Source: Akkermansiaceae bacterium
GTDB taxonomy: Bacteria > Verrucomicrobiota > Verrucomicrobiia > Verrucomicrobiales > Akkermansiaceae
DNA length: 61,249 nt
Assembly (NCBI GenBank): GCA_903888515.1
Contig: CAISTY010000084.1
Location: 1 to 61,249, forward strand
Reading direction: 5' to 3'
Below, piece by piece: positions 15,472 to 23,723 of the stretch; positions within the stretch are counted from its first letter, which is position 1, and every line of letters starts with the position of its first letter. Both the position numbers and the translations under genes were made by a program. The notes beneath the pieces were generated by a model. It searched no databases, was not told where the DNA came from, and saw only the letters and a list, made by a program, of their open reading frames with translations.

Positions 15472-17079
15472 ATGAAGCGAGTGGTAATTGGTTTGTTAGG
15501 GACCAAGCTGGACAGCGGGTTTGATATTTCGCGGTGGGACACATGGCGACCGACGGTGTCGTTGTTCCAGCATGACGATTTGTTATGGGACCGGCTGGAA
15601 TTGTTAGCCGATCCGGCATTCGCGAAAATCTCGGCGCGGGTGTTGGAGGATGTGCGTACGGTTTCGCCGGAAACCGAGGCGCGGCTGCATGAGGTGAGTT
15701 TCGGGGCCGATCCGTGGGATTTGCAGGCGGTGTATGCGGCGCTGCACGATTGGGCGCGGGGCTATCGCTTCGACCGCGAGCACGAGGAGTATTTCATCCA
15801 CATCACGACCGGCACGCACATCGCGCAGATTTCACTGTTCCTGCTCAACGAGGCGGGAACCCTGCCGGGAAAACTGATCCAGACCTCGCCGCCGCCGTCG
15901 CTGCATTCGCGGAACACGCCACAGCCGGGGTATTCGGTGATCGACCTGGATCTATCAAAATACGACCAACTCAGCACCCGCTTCCAGCGCGAGCAGGCGG
16001 AGGCGACGGATTTCCTCAAGAGCGGGATCGCCACCCGCAACGAGGGGTTCAACCGCTTGATCGAACGCATCGAACAAGTGGCGCTGCGCTCGCAGGCGCC
16101 GATGCTTCTAACAGGGCCGACGGGGGCGGGCAAATCCCTGCTGGCGCGGCGGATCTACGAGTTGCGCCAACAGCGGGGCGGCTTGAGCGGCAACTTCGTG
16201 GAGGTCAACTGCGCGACACTCACCGGCGACACCGCGGCATCGGCCTTGTTCGGGCACCGGCGGGGATCGTTCACCGGCGCGCAGAAGGACCGGCCGGGAC
16301 TGCTGCGCGAAGCGGATGGCGGGTTGCTTTTGTTAGATGAGATCGGCGAACTGGGAGCGGACGAGCAGGCGATGTTGCTGCGGGCGCTGGAGGACAAGAC
16401 GTTCCTGCCGGTGGGTGCGGACCAACCGGTGACGAGCGATTTCCAACTCATCGCGGGCACCAACCGGGACCTGCGCGCGGCGGTGGCCGGCGGCCGGTTC
16501 CGCGAGGATCTGTTAGCGCGGATTCATCTGTGGACGTTCGAACTGCCGGCGCTGGCCCAGCGGCGGGAAGACATCGCGCCAAACCTCGAATACGAACTGG
16601 AGCGCTATCGCCGGGCGCACCAGCGCGAGGCGGGTTTCAACAAGGAGGCGAAGCAGGCGTTCCTGCGCTTCGCCGAAGCGCCCGACACCCCGTGGCGCGG
16701 GAATTTCCGCGACCTCAACGCGGCCGTCACCCGGATGGCCACGCTCGCCCCGCGCGGCCGCATCCGCGTGGAAGAAGTGACCGAGGAAATCCAGCGGTTG
16801 CGCGAAAACTGGCACCGGCCGGGTGGCGCGCCACGCAGCGAGGCAGCGGATCTCACGGCCATCCTGGACGCGGACGCGCTGGCGGATCTGGACCCGTTTG
16901 ACCGCGTGCAACTGGCGTATGTGGCGGCGGTGTGCCGGCGCTCTAACACCCTGTCCGGCGCGGGCCGGGAGATCTTCGCCATTTCCCGCAACAAACGCAC
17001 GGTGACCAACGACGCGGACCGCCTGAAGAAATACCTGGCGAAGTTCCGCCTGACGTTCGAAGCCCTGCGGCCGCAGTGA
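15472..17079 (+). CDS. rtcR: RtcR, sigma-54-dependent activator with CARF sensor domain
   Basis: The 535-aa protein starts at MKRVVIGLLGTKLDSG, the conserved start of RtcR. An ATG 14 codons upstream is less likely. Residues ~1-170 form the CARF-like sensor, including EEYFIHITTGTHIAQISLFLL. In E. coli and Salmonella RtcR this domain responds to RNA fragments with 2',3'-cyclic phosphate ends. The AAA+ domain has Walker A GPTGAGKS, Walker B LLLLDEIGELG and the sigma-54 contact loop as GSFTGA instead of GAFTGA. The C-terminal ~80 residues should hold the DNA-binding HTH. The gene is divergent from rsr, sharing a ~190-nt regulatory region. It is expected to switch on rsr, the Y RNAs, rtcB and rtcA upon RNA damage. 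Confidence 0.93.
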   Translation: MKRVVIGLLGTKLDSGFDISRWDTWRPTVSLFQHDDLLWDRLELLADPAFAKISARVLEDVRTVSPETEARLHEVSFGADPWDLQAVYAALHDWARGYRFDREHEEYFIHITTGTHIAQISLFLLNEAGTLPGKLIQTSPPPSLHSRNTPQPGYSVIDLDLSKYDQLSTRFQREQAEATDFLKSGIATRNEGFNRLIERIEQVALRSQAPMLLTGPTGAGKSLLARRIYELRQQRGGLSGNFVEVNCATLTGDTAASALFGHRRGSFTGAQKDRPGLLREADGGLLLLDEIGELGADEQAMLLRALEDKTFLPVGADQPVTSDFQLIAGTNRDLRAAVAGGRFREDLLARIHLWTFELPALAQRREDIAPNLEYELERYRRAHQREAGFNKEAKQAFLRFAEAPDTPWRGNFRDLNAAVTRMATLAPRGRIRVEEVTEEIQRLRENWHRPGGAPRSEAADLTAILDADALADLDPFDRVQLAYVAAVCRRSNTLSGAGREIFAISRNKRTVTNDADRLKKYLAKFRLTFEALRPQ

Positions 17080-17212
17080 GCGGGACGGGGAGTGTTAAAT
17101 TGACATGGAGGAGGATTCGTCCCGCATCTTCATCTGCCTTGCGCGGTGGCGGGGAACCCATTAGACAGCAGGCACGATGTCCGACGATCCGCCGAACCCC
17201 CAACGAAACCCG

Positions 17213-17286
17213 TACCCCCCATTTCCCCGGTCCGGCCACCGGCTCTTCCATCGGCCTTCACCCCAAAAGCAAATTCCTAGCAATCA
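17213..17286 (-). repeat. Dispersed intergenic repeat family 1, copy D
   Basis: The blocks are TACCCCCCATTTCCCCGG, TCCGGCCACCGGCTCTTCC, ATCGGCCTTCACCCC, AAAAGCAAATTCCTAGCAA. It is closest to copy A, sharing TTCCATCGG where copies B and C have TTTCAACGG. It lies 3' of the minus-strand PEP-CTERM remnant. Confidence 0.85.
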
Positions 17287-17320
17287 AAAGAAAAACCCGG
17301 CCGGCGAGGCGCCGGTCGGG
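17287..17320 (-). terminator. Intrinsic terminator for the PEP-CTERM remnant
   Basis: On the minus strand, CCCGACCGGCG-cct-CGCCGGCCGGG (17320-17296) forms a GC-rich stem, followed by TTTTTCTTTT. The stem has one mismatch. It lies about 88 nt beyond the stop at 17408. Confidence 0.7.
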
Positions 17321-17407
17321 GTTGGTGTGGCTATCTCAGCTCGCTGCGAGCCTGTTGGCCCGCTGCTTGCCCGTTTGGAAGCCAACCGGTTTTTCAAAGG
17401 CGGGCCG

Positions 17408-17707
17408 TTAAATGCGCCGTCTGCGTTTCATAAGCAGCCCTGCGGCCCCAATCAATAGCGCGGCGCCGGTTGAGGGTTCGGGAATCGTATCCATCCGGAC
17501 ATTATCCATCGCCACGGTGTTGTTGTTGTTTGCACCGGCGAATCCTCCTATGTCCGTTAATTCAAACCTTATCCCCAATTGGGTCCCCCCTAATCCACCA
17601 GGAATAGTCGTCTTGTCGAGATCCAGTGTAAGGTTCATCATGTTCGTGGAGAGGACTTGCGAGAAGTCAACCGGAAAGACCTGATTGAAGGGATTACTGT
17701 TTGGCAT
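17408..17707 (-). pseudogene. 5'-truncated PEP-CTERM protein remnant
   Basis: The 99-residue frame ends in a clear PEP-CTERM sorting signal: IPEPSTGAALLIGAAGLLM followed by KRRRRI. Such proteins are exported by a signal peptide and processed by an exosortase. Here there is no signal peptide, and the frame is closed by a TGA about 30 nt before the ATG, so the 5' part of the gene seems lost. The residual GIRFELTDIGGFAGANNNN is a typical beta-sandwich fragment. Its terminator is still present. A short intact protein is possible but would not be secreted. Confidence 0.65.
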
Positions 17708-17860
17708 ACACCCTGACGGGTGCCAGCCCCCAATTCGTCCGCCTCAAGGTGACTCCGAACTGACCCGCAGCCCGCGCTGCAAGGAAATCACCCGAACCCC
17801 TAACCAACCGCAGGGCCGCCGATCACCAGTCGGTGGCTCTGCTGCTTTTTGCCTGTAGCC

Positions 17861-17900
17861 AACCCCCATTTCCCCGCCCTCCGGACCGGCCATCACCCCA
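17861..17900 (-). repeat. Dispersed intergenic repeat family 1, copy E (internally deleted)
   Basis: AACCCCCATTTCCCCGCCC, TCCGGACCGGCCA and TCACCCCA are present, but the ~20-nt middle block (CGGCTCTTTCAACGGCCT in copy C) is missing. It overlaps the stop codon of the next remnant gene. Confidence 0.7.
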
Positions 17901-18195
17901 GCCACATCTCCAAATCCGCCATCGCAGCCCTGACATTGCCCTTGGCACCTTCCGCGATCTGGCGGGTGATGGTGATGGGAGCGCCCCAGCGCCGGGCGAG
18001 GAATGCCGCGAGGGGCTCGTTATCCGGTGGCTGGAGGCGGACCGATTGAAAGCGGGTCTGGAACCGTTCCGTTAGGCTTGGCAGGTCAAGGTTGGCAGTG
18101 CCGAGGAATTGCCTGCCTGGGATTCCGAGTCGCGGCGGCATGCAGAAAACCAGTCGATTGAGGGTCACGGGTTCGGCCGGCAGCGCGACGTTCAC
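17893..18195 (-). pseudogene. Remnant of an AAA+ ATPase (C-terminal part only)
   Basis: The 100-aa frame contains MPPRLGIPGRQFLGTANLD, which resembles a sensor-1 strand (GTAN), then PSLTERFQTRFQSVRLQPP, like an arginine-finger/RF motif. A small lid-like helical segment follows (AAFLARRWGAPITITRQIA, GNVRAAMADLEMWL). Walker A and B are absent and there is no upstream coding sequence for them, so this is most likely the 3' end of a decayed AAA+ gene. Exact family is unknown. The repeat at 17861-17900 marks its 3' end. Confidence 0.5.
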
Positions 18196-18257
18196 AGGAC
18201 CCTACGAAACGAAAGACCTTGATCGGCTGCGGCGCTATGGCAGACGTGTAGCGGATG

Positions 18258-18272
18258 GTGTGGATTCCACAC
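18258..18272. promoter_or_regulatory. Perfect 15-nt palindrome upstream of trpB
   Basis: GTGTGGATTCCACAC has 7-bp arms (GTGTGGA/TCCACAC) around a single base. It lies about 143 nt upstream of the trpB-like ATG in a gap without other genes. It could be an operator. No regulator is identifiable. Confidence 0.35.
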
Positions 18273-18414
18273 GGATTTGCCTGAGGGCAGCGTGAAGGAA
18301 GACAGTCAGGCCATCGCATCTCCGAATTCAGAAAAAAACTTTAAGAGAAAACGCGTGACATGGCGGGTGCGTTTGCCTAGTTCTGCACGCGCTTGACGTG
18401 AAACCGCACACACC

Positions 18415-19722
18415 ATGAGCCAGCCCATCCGATTCACATTGCCCCAGCAGGACATCCCGACCCATTGGTACAACCTCCTGCCGGATTTCCCGGAACCGAT
18501 GCCACCACCGCTGCATCCGGGCACCAAGGAGCCCATTCCTGCGGAAGCATTGCTGGCGATCTTCCCTGAAAACCTCGTCCAACAGGAGATGAGCCAGCAG
18601 GGCCTGATAGAAATCCCGGAAGAAGTGCGTGACATCTATGCTCTCTGGCGGCCCACGCCGCTGCTGCGCGCGGTGCGCTTCGAAAAGGCCCTGCAGACAC
18701 CCGCCCACATTTACTATAAATATGAGGGTGCCAGCCCGGCCGGCAGCCACAAGCCCAACACCGCCGTCGCCCAAGCCTATTTCAACAAAGTGGCCGGCAC
18801 CAAGCGGCTCGCCACCGAGACGGGTGCGGGACAGTGGGGATCGTCCCTGGCGCTGGCCTGCCGCCTCTTTGGCCTGGAGTGCAATGTTTACATGGTCAAG
18901 GTGAGCTATCAGCAAAAACCCTATCGACGCATGCTCATGCACACTTGGGGTGCCACGGTGCACGCCAGCCCGAGCGACCAGACCGAGTATGGGCGCAAGC
19001 TGCTCGCCGAGGATCCGCATTGCCCGGGCAGTCTCGGCATCGCCATCAGTGAGGCCATCGAGGACACCGTCACCCATCCTGACACAAAGTACTCACTCGG
19101 CAGCGTGCTCAACCATGTGTGCCTGCATCAGTCGGTCATCGGTCAGGAATCCATCAAACAAATGGAGTTGGCCGGCGAGGAACCCGATACGATCATCGGT
19201 TGCTGCGGCGGCGGCAGCAATTTCGCCGGACTGGCATTTCCATTCATGGAAAAGAAAATCAAGGAGCGGAAGAACTATCGCATTGTGGGGGTCGAGCCGT
19301 TCGCCTGTCCGACACTGACGCAAGGCGAGCTGCGCTACGACTTCGGGGATACGGCGGAAATGACGCCGTTGCTGATGATGTACACGCTCGGCCACAAGTT
19401 CATGCCGCCGTCCATTCACGCCGGCGGTCTGCGCTATCACGGCATATCACCGATGGTCAGCCATGCACTCAAGCTGGGGCTGATGGAAGCGGAATCCCAT
19501 CACCAGACCAAGGTGTTCGAGGCCGGCACGTTGTTTGCCCGCAGCGAAGGCATCGTGCCCGCGCCGGAATCCGCCCATGCCATCGCATCCGTCGTGGATG
19601 AAGCCGTCAAAGCACGCGAAGCAGGCGAAAAACGCGTCATCCTCTTCAATCTGTCCGGCCACGGCCTGCTCGACCTGAGCGCCTACGAAACCTATCTATC
19701 AGGAAAAATGCAGGACGCATGA
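18415..19722 (+). CDS. trpB: TrpB2-type tryptophan synthase beta-like PLP enzyme
   Basis: This 435-aa protein belongs to the TrpB2 (long) class: it has an N-terminal extension ([19 protein letters not shown], then [19 protein letters not shown]) and is longer than TrpB1 (~400 aa). The PLP lysine lies in [17 protein letters not shown]. The phosphate-binding glycine loop is [11 protein letters not shown] and the C-terminal serine motif is NLSGHG. TrpB2 condenses serine and indole without an obligatory TrpA partner. No trpA or other trp gene is adjacent, so it is probably a stand-alone enzyme. The next gene follows 49 nt downstream on the same strand. Confidence 0.9.
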   Translation: MSQPIRFTLPQQDIPTHWYNLLPDFPEPMPPPLHPGTKEPIPAEALLAIFPENLVQQEMSQQGLIEIPEEVRDIYALWRPTPLLRAVRFEKALQTPAHIYYKYEGASPAGSHKPNTAVAQAYFNKVAGTKRLATETGAGQWGSSLALACRLFGLECNVYMVKVSYQQKPYRRMLMHTWGATVHASPSDQTEYGRKLLAEDPHCPGSLGIAISEAIEDTVTHPDTKYSLGSVLNHVCLHQSVIGQESIKQMELAGEEPDTIIGCCGGGSNFAGLAFPFMEKKIKERKNYRIVGVEPFACPTLTQGELRYDFGDTAEMTPLLMMYTLGHKFMPPSIHAGGLRYHGISPMVSHALKLGLMEAESHHQTKVFEAGTLFARSEGIVPAPESAHAIASVVDEAVKAREAGEKRVILFNLSGHGLLDLSAYETYLSGKMQDA

Positions 19723-19771
19723 GCCCGGAGATTATCTCTCATCACAACCAATAATCCACAATCCTCAAATC

Positions 19772-20671
19772 ATGAACATCAAACTCGTTAGTCTTTGCCT
19801 CGGCGCCGGTCTGTTTGCGCTGCCGGGAAACATTCAGGCCGCACAACCCGTCCCTATCATCGGCGGTCATTATGCCGCCGGTGTGGAGGGCATCAAAGGC
19901 GCGTCCCTGCCGCCGCCGGGCTTGTATTTCCGCGACTACAACATCGGATATTTCGCCGACCAGTTCGCAGACGGCCCGCCGAATTTTGACATCTCCGCAT
20001 ATATCAACGCCCCGCGCCTGATCTGGATCACCCCATACAAGATCCTGGGTGCCGACTACGGCATGGACCTGATCATTCCCTTCGGCTACATGGACTGGGG
20101 GTACGACACCCCCGGGGGACCTGATGGCGGCAGTTATTTCGGCATCGGGGATATCCAGATAGCACCGCTGCTGCTGTCGTGGCACTTCAAACAATTCGAT
20201 CTCGCGTTTGGTTATGCGGTGTGGGCGCCGAGCGGGGACTATAGTCCCACCCGTCCTGATTTCATCGCGAAAGGCTACTGGTCGCACATGCTCACGCTGG
20301 GTGGCACCTGGTATATCGATCAGGAAAAAACCTGGGCCGTTTCATTGCTCAACCGCTACGAGTTCGCTCATGAACAAGAGCAAACCCACACCGACCCGGG
20401 TCAGGTTTACACCCTCGAGTGGGGAATCAGCAAGAGCCTCAGCAAAACAGTGGATATCGGCCTGATCGGCTACTACCAACAGCAAACCACCAAGGACAGC
20501 GGACAGTGGGCATCGAAACTGCGCGACCGCATCGTGGGCATCGGCGCGGAAATAAACATGTTCTGCCCCAAAATTGGCATGTTCACATCAATCCGGTATG
20601 CCGGTGAATTCAACGCCGTGCAACGACCGGAAGGCCAGTTGCTCGCCGTGACCCTGACCAAGCCTCTCTAA
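19772..20671 (+). CDS. Outer-membrane beta-barrel protein of the phenol MetA-pathway family
   Basis: The 299-aa protein has a signal peptide (MNIKLVSLCLGAGLFALPGNIQAAQ) and alternating amphipathic strands to the C-terminus. LPPPGLYFRDYNIGYFADQF, YGMDLIIPFGYMDW, GIGDIQIAPLLLSWHFKQFD and FGYAVWAPSGDYSPTRPDF match the family often annotated as phenol degradation meta-pathway or transporter (PF13557). Members are probably outer-membrane channels for hydrophobic substrates. It may be co-transcribed with the upstream trpB2-like gene. A link to aromatic compounds such as indole is speculation. Confidence 0.75.
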   Translation: MNIKLVSLCLGAGLFALPGNIQAAQPVPIIGGHYAAGVEGIKGASLPPPGLYFRDYNIGYFADQFADGPPNFDISAYINAPRLIWITPYKILGADYGMDLIIPFGYMDWGYDTPGGPDGGSYFGIGDIQIAPLLLSWHFKQFDLAFGYAVWAPSGDYSPTRPDFIAKGYWSHMLTLGGTWYIDQEKTWAVSLLNRYEFAHEQEQTHTDPGQVYTLEWGISKSLSKTVDIGLIGYYQQQTTKDSGQWASKLRDRIVGIGAEINMFCPKIGMFTSIRYAGEFNAVQRPEGQLLAVTLTKPL

Positions 20672-20839
20672 CATTCCGCCCCTGCGGGGCAGGGATCGTG
20701 TGACACCCGCAAATCGTGGCTGTGGCTTTTAGCCGCAGACAGTGGGCGCTGGGTCGCGCGGAATGATATCCATCCCCAATCGAGCGGCACGAGAATGACG
20801 CTTGGCAAGCGGGCTTGAGCAGTGGAAATTCGGCGCACG
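20672..20839. other. Spacer with two small hairpins
   Basis: CCCC-tgc-GGGG lies just after the stop of the outer-membrane gene. CTGTGGC-tttta-GCCGCAG (7 bp with one G-U) lies about 40 nt further. No U tract follows either, so they are weak terminator candidates or repeat relics. Confidence 0.4.
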
Positions 20840-22120
20840 ATGCGATTGAGTCTTGCCGAATTGCGCGATGGCCTGCCCAAGGGCGGATTGTTTGGCGGCG
20901 GCACGTGGCGCGGGTCACCCGAACCGCTGGGCCTGTCACGGGAGGAAGCCGGGTGCATGATCGGGTTGGCTCATCCGTTGGCAAAATTCCAGCAGGCGTG
21001 TGACAATCTCTATCGGCGCAGCGCGGCAGGCAGCGTGCCCGGATGGCTGGCTGGTCTGCTAGACGCGGGCAAGCCGGATTGGATGGTCCGGTTGCAACGG
21101 GCACCCACTACGGCAGCGCAATTTCCGCGGGTGATCCGGCCGGATTTGATGTTGACGGAAAGCGGCTTCGCGCTGACCGAGCTGGACAGCGTGCCGGGTG
21201 GCATCGGCGTGACGGCATGGCTGGCGCGGACGTATGCCAACGCCGGATTCAACGTGCTCGGCGGCGCCGATGGGATACTCGATGGCTTCAGATCCTTGAT
21301 GCCCGATGGTGGCTCGGTGCTCGTTTCCGAGGAGTCGTCCGACTATAGGCCGGAAATGGAATGGCTCACCGCCGAACTCGGCCCCGCTTGGAATGTGCAA
21401 GCCGCCGAAACATACGAACCCGACGGTCGCGCGCTCTATCGGTTTTTCGAACTCTTCGATTGGCAATCCGTGCCTTTTGTTAGAAAACTCGCCACTGGTG
21501 CCGCCGCCGCCGAAATCCGGATTTCGCCGCCGTTCAAGCCGCATCTGGAGGACAAGTTGTGGCTGGCGCTGTTGTGGTCGCCGGCACTCAGGAATATCTG
21601 GCGGCAATCCTTGCGTGGCAACCACCTCAAACGCCTGCACGATCTGGTGCCTTTCGGCTGGGTGCTGGATCCCACACCGTTGCCACCGCACGCGGTCCTG
21701 CCACGGATCCAGGCGCACTCGTGGGAGGAGGTCGCCCGCTTCAGCCAGAAGGAGCGTCATCTGGCGCTCAAAATCAGCGGGTTTCATGAGACGGCGTGGG
21801 GATCGCGCGGGGTGTTCATCGGCCATGACATGCCCGGCCCCGAGTGGGCGGCGCTGCTTCACAGCGCGCTGGAGCAATCCTCGACGCAGCCATGGATACT
21901 CCAGGAATTCCGCGAAGCCCGCGTGATCACCCATCCGGTGTTTCGCGCGGACGGATCGGTGGAAATGATGCGCGGACGAGTCCGCCTGTGCCCGTATTTC
22001 TTTACCGATGATGCGGCTATCACCACCTTCGGCGGTTGTCTGGCCACCATCGTGCCCGCAGACAAAAAGAAAATCCACGGCATGAGCGACGGCGTGCTGG
22101 TGCCTTGTGTGATCGCTTGA
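20840..22120 (+). CDS. Uncharacterised protein, possibly ATP-grasp-like
   Basis: The 426-aa protein starts at MRLSLAELRDGLP; an ATG six codons upstream (20822) is possible. It has no signal peptide or membrane segment. RPDLMLTESGFALTELDSVPG and GIGVTAWLARTYANAG resemble the central part of circularly permuted ATP-grasp or glutathionylspermidine-synthase-like proteins. Later segments LALKISGFHETAWGSRGVFIG and QPWILQEFREARVI look like ATP-grasp nucleotide-binding strands. Substrate unknown. A 20672-20839 spacer with two small hairpins separates it from the previous gene, and a minus-strand terminator lies just past its stop. Confidence 0.5.
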   Translation: MRLSLAELRDGLPKGGLFGGGTWRGSPEPLGLSREEAGCMIGLAHPLAKFQQACDNLYRRSAAGSVPGWLAGLLDAGKPDWMVRLQRAPTTAAQFPRVIRPDLMLTESGFALTELDSVPGGIGVTAWLARTYANAGFNVLGGADGILDGFRSLMPDGGSVLVSEESSDYRPEMEWLTAELGPAWNVQAAETYEPDGRALYRFFELFDWQSVPFVRKLATGAAAAEIRISPPFKPHLEDKLWLALLWSPALRNIWRQSLRGNHLKRLHDLVPFGWVLDPTPLPPHAVLPRIQAHSWEEVARFSQKERHLALKISGFHETAWGSRGVFIGHDMPGPEWAALLHSALEQSSTQPWILQEFREARVITHPVFRADGSVEMMRGRVRLCPYFFTDDAAITTFGGCLATIVPADKKKIHGMSDGVLVPCVIA

Positions 22121-22125
22121 CCCGG

Positions 22126-22160
22126 GAAAAAAGAACGGCCCGGTGTTGCCACCGAGCCGT
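22126..22160 (-). terminator. Intrinsic terminator of rpmB
   Basis: Minus strand: ACGGC-t-CGGTG-gcaa-CACCG-g-GCCGT (22160-22135) forms a 10-bp stem with a single mismatch. It is followed by TCTTTTTT. It lies about 45 nt past the rpmB stop and overlaps the end of the convergent plus-strand gene's 3' region. Confidence 0.85.
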
Positions 22161-22205
22161 CACGTCATGAAACCTGGACGTTGAAAAAATGAGATTTACC
22201 GGTGC

Positions 22206-22469
22206 TCAGATGAGCCCTGCCTTCTTGAGCGTCACGAAAGCACCGTTTTTGTTGATTGTTTTGAGAGCGCGGCAACTCAGCTTGATGCGCATGTACTTGC
22301 CGAGTTCCGGCACCCAAATGCGTTTGACTTGCAAATTCGGGGAAACGGTGCGCAGGACCCGCTTGGTGATGTGACGACCAATGCCACCCTTTTTCTTGGC
22401 CAATCCCGACCGGTGGATTCTTCCGCCAGAACGGACGCGGGTTCCTCGAATGCTGCAAATACGTGCCAT
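22206..22469 (-). CDS. rpmB: 50S ribosomal protein L28
   Basis: The 87-aa protein has the L28 pattern: an N-terminal MARICSIRGTRVRSGGRIHRSG segment, then VSPNLQVKRIWVPELGKYMRIKLSCRALKTI and a basic tail, NGAFVTLKKAGLI. It is a structural protein of the large subunit. It is monocistronic as far as visible, with 82 nt upstream and a strong terminator downstream. The zinc-binding Cys pairs of some L28 proteins are absent. Confidence 0.93.
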   Translation of the reverse strand: MARICSIRGTRVRSGGRIHRSGLAKKKGGIGRHITKRVLRTVSPNLQVKRIWVPELGKYMRIKLSCRALKTINKNGAFVTLKKAGLI

Positions 22470-22551
22470 GACTTGAAATGTGTGATGTTGCGGGGCGCGA
22501 AGAATGGCCTTGTATATCCAGCCGTCAAGCTGAATTCCACCCCGTCCGCGA

Positions 22552-23538
22552 TTAATTTTTCAGGCGATTCTTGCGCAACTTGTCCACCCAGCGCTCGACA
22601 TCCTTGAAAATCACCTCTTTTTTCTCGTCATACATCAGGAGGTGATAAGCGTTGGGATAGTTTCGGTAAGTGACGGAGGTACCCGCCGGAACGCGTGCGA
22701 CAAACCCCCGCACGTCCGAATCACTGTTGAAAACATCCTTCCCGCCGTGCAGGACCAGTACCGGGGATCGCAAGGTGCTCGCGCAATCGTTCATGCGGTC
22801 AATGAGCAGGGCCAAGGCGCCAACAAACCGCAGGGTGTACTGCTCGACATGATACGGGTTCTTTTTCACCTGTTCGGCATGATGCGACTTCTGGGTCATC
22901 TGGAAGTCCTGCCCGCCTGCCAGCGTGTCAAGAGAAACGCGGGCCATGGGCATGGTCGAGGCCGCGATCTGGATCAACGCCGGCGTCCAGGCCGGAATGT
23001 CATCACGGAACCTAACGATGGGAGAGGACAGCACCAAGCCATCGCAGGGCGGATCACCGGGCGGGGCTTCATGCCATGCGTGAGCTGCGATCTGGGCTCC
23101 GATGCTCTCGCCATACCAGACGACCTTGGCAGTCGGGTGCCGTTCTTGCACAAGTTGGGTAAAGGCGAACAAATCGCGATACCAATCCTTCGGATCCCCG
23201 ATGTCACCACGGCGCTCACGGATCGGATCGCTGCCCTGGCCGCGCACTTCATACGCATAGAGCCCCGTCTTCGGTTGATGTTCCATGAGATGCTTGCCCA
23301 GATTGGCGTAATCGATGGACGCGCCGCAAAACCCGTGGATGCCGATCAGCACCACATCCGGCTCGGTGGTTTCCGAAATCCACTGGCGGTAGCCAAAGGT
23401 GTCACTCTTCACACTGGTCTTCTGACCGGGTGTTTTCGTGAAAGACACCGTCGTGTAGCGGGGCGCGCATGCCCCCATCAACGCGGCAGACACGCAAACC
23501 CCAAGCGTCAGAACGCTGATGGACAACCCTCGCTTCAC
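22552..23538 (-). CDS. Lipoprotein alpha/beta hydrolase (serine aminopeptidase / monoacylglycerol-lipase type)
   Basis: The catalytic triad is readable: Ser in VVWYGESIGAQIAAHAW, Asp in VLVLHGGKDVFNSD, His in YPNAYHLLMYDEKK. The oxyanion strand is VLIGIHGFCGASIDY. The GTG at 23538 gives a lipoprotein signal, SVLTLGVCVSAALMGAC, with the acylated Cys in the LMGAC lipobox, and a 328-aa protein. The frame extends 63 codons further to an ATG overlapping the POT gene stop (ATGA), but that extension is Cys/Arg-rich and unlike a leader. Substrate is probably a small ester or lipid. Confidence 0.8.
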   Translation of the reverse strand: MKRGLSISVLTLGVCVSAALMGACAPRYTTVSFTKTPGQKTSVKSDTFGYRQWISETTEPDVVLIGIHGFCGASIDYANLGKHLMEHQPKTGLYAYEVRGQGSDPIRERRGDIGDPKDWYRDLFAFTQLVQERHPTAKVVWYGESIGAQIAAHAWHEAPPGDPPCDGLVLSSPIVRFRDDIPAWTPALIQIAASTMPMARVSLDTLAGGQDFQMTQKSHHAEQVKKNPYHVEQYTLRFVGALALLIDRMNDCASTLRSPVLVLHGGKDVFNSDSDVRGFVARVPAGTSVTYRNYPNAYHLLMYDEKKEVIFKDVERWVDKLRKNRLKN

Positions 23539-23723
23539 GGATGCCAATATCGCCAATTTCCCGGATTTTGCAATCCCGAATGCATCCCGCCCGCAAAAAT
23601 CCCATGCTGCGCGGGCACACACCCGCGTCCCCCAAACCATCCCCGCCCCGAAGTCCCGCAGGCCTCGCACGCCGCAGTCCGGAATGCATGGCCTTGGACA
23701 TCCGGCATGCGTCGGCCTCCGCT

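Larger units (their letters stand above)
17080..17407. other. Gene-free gap: repeat copy D and a minus-strand terminator
   Basis: The 328-nt gap between rtcR and the PEP-CTERM remnant carries dispersed repeat copy D (17213-17286) and, directly next to it, a hairpin with a U tract on the minus strand (17287-17320). The rest has no supported gene. Confidence 0.6.
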
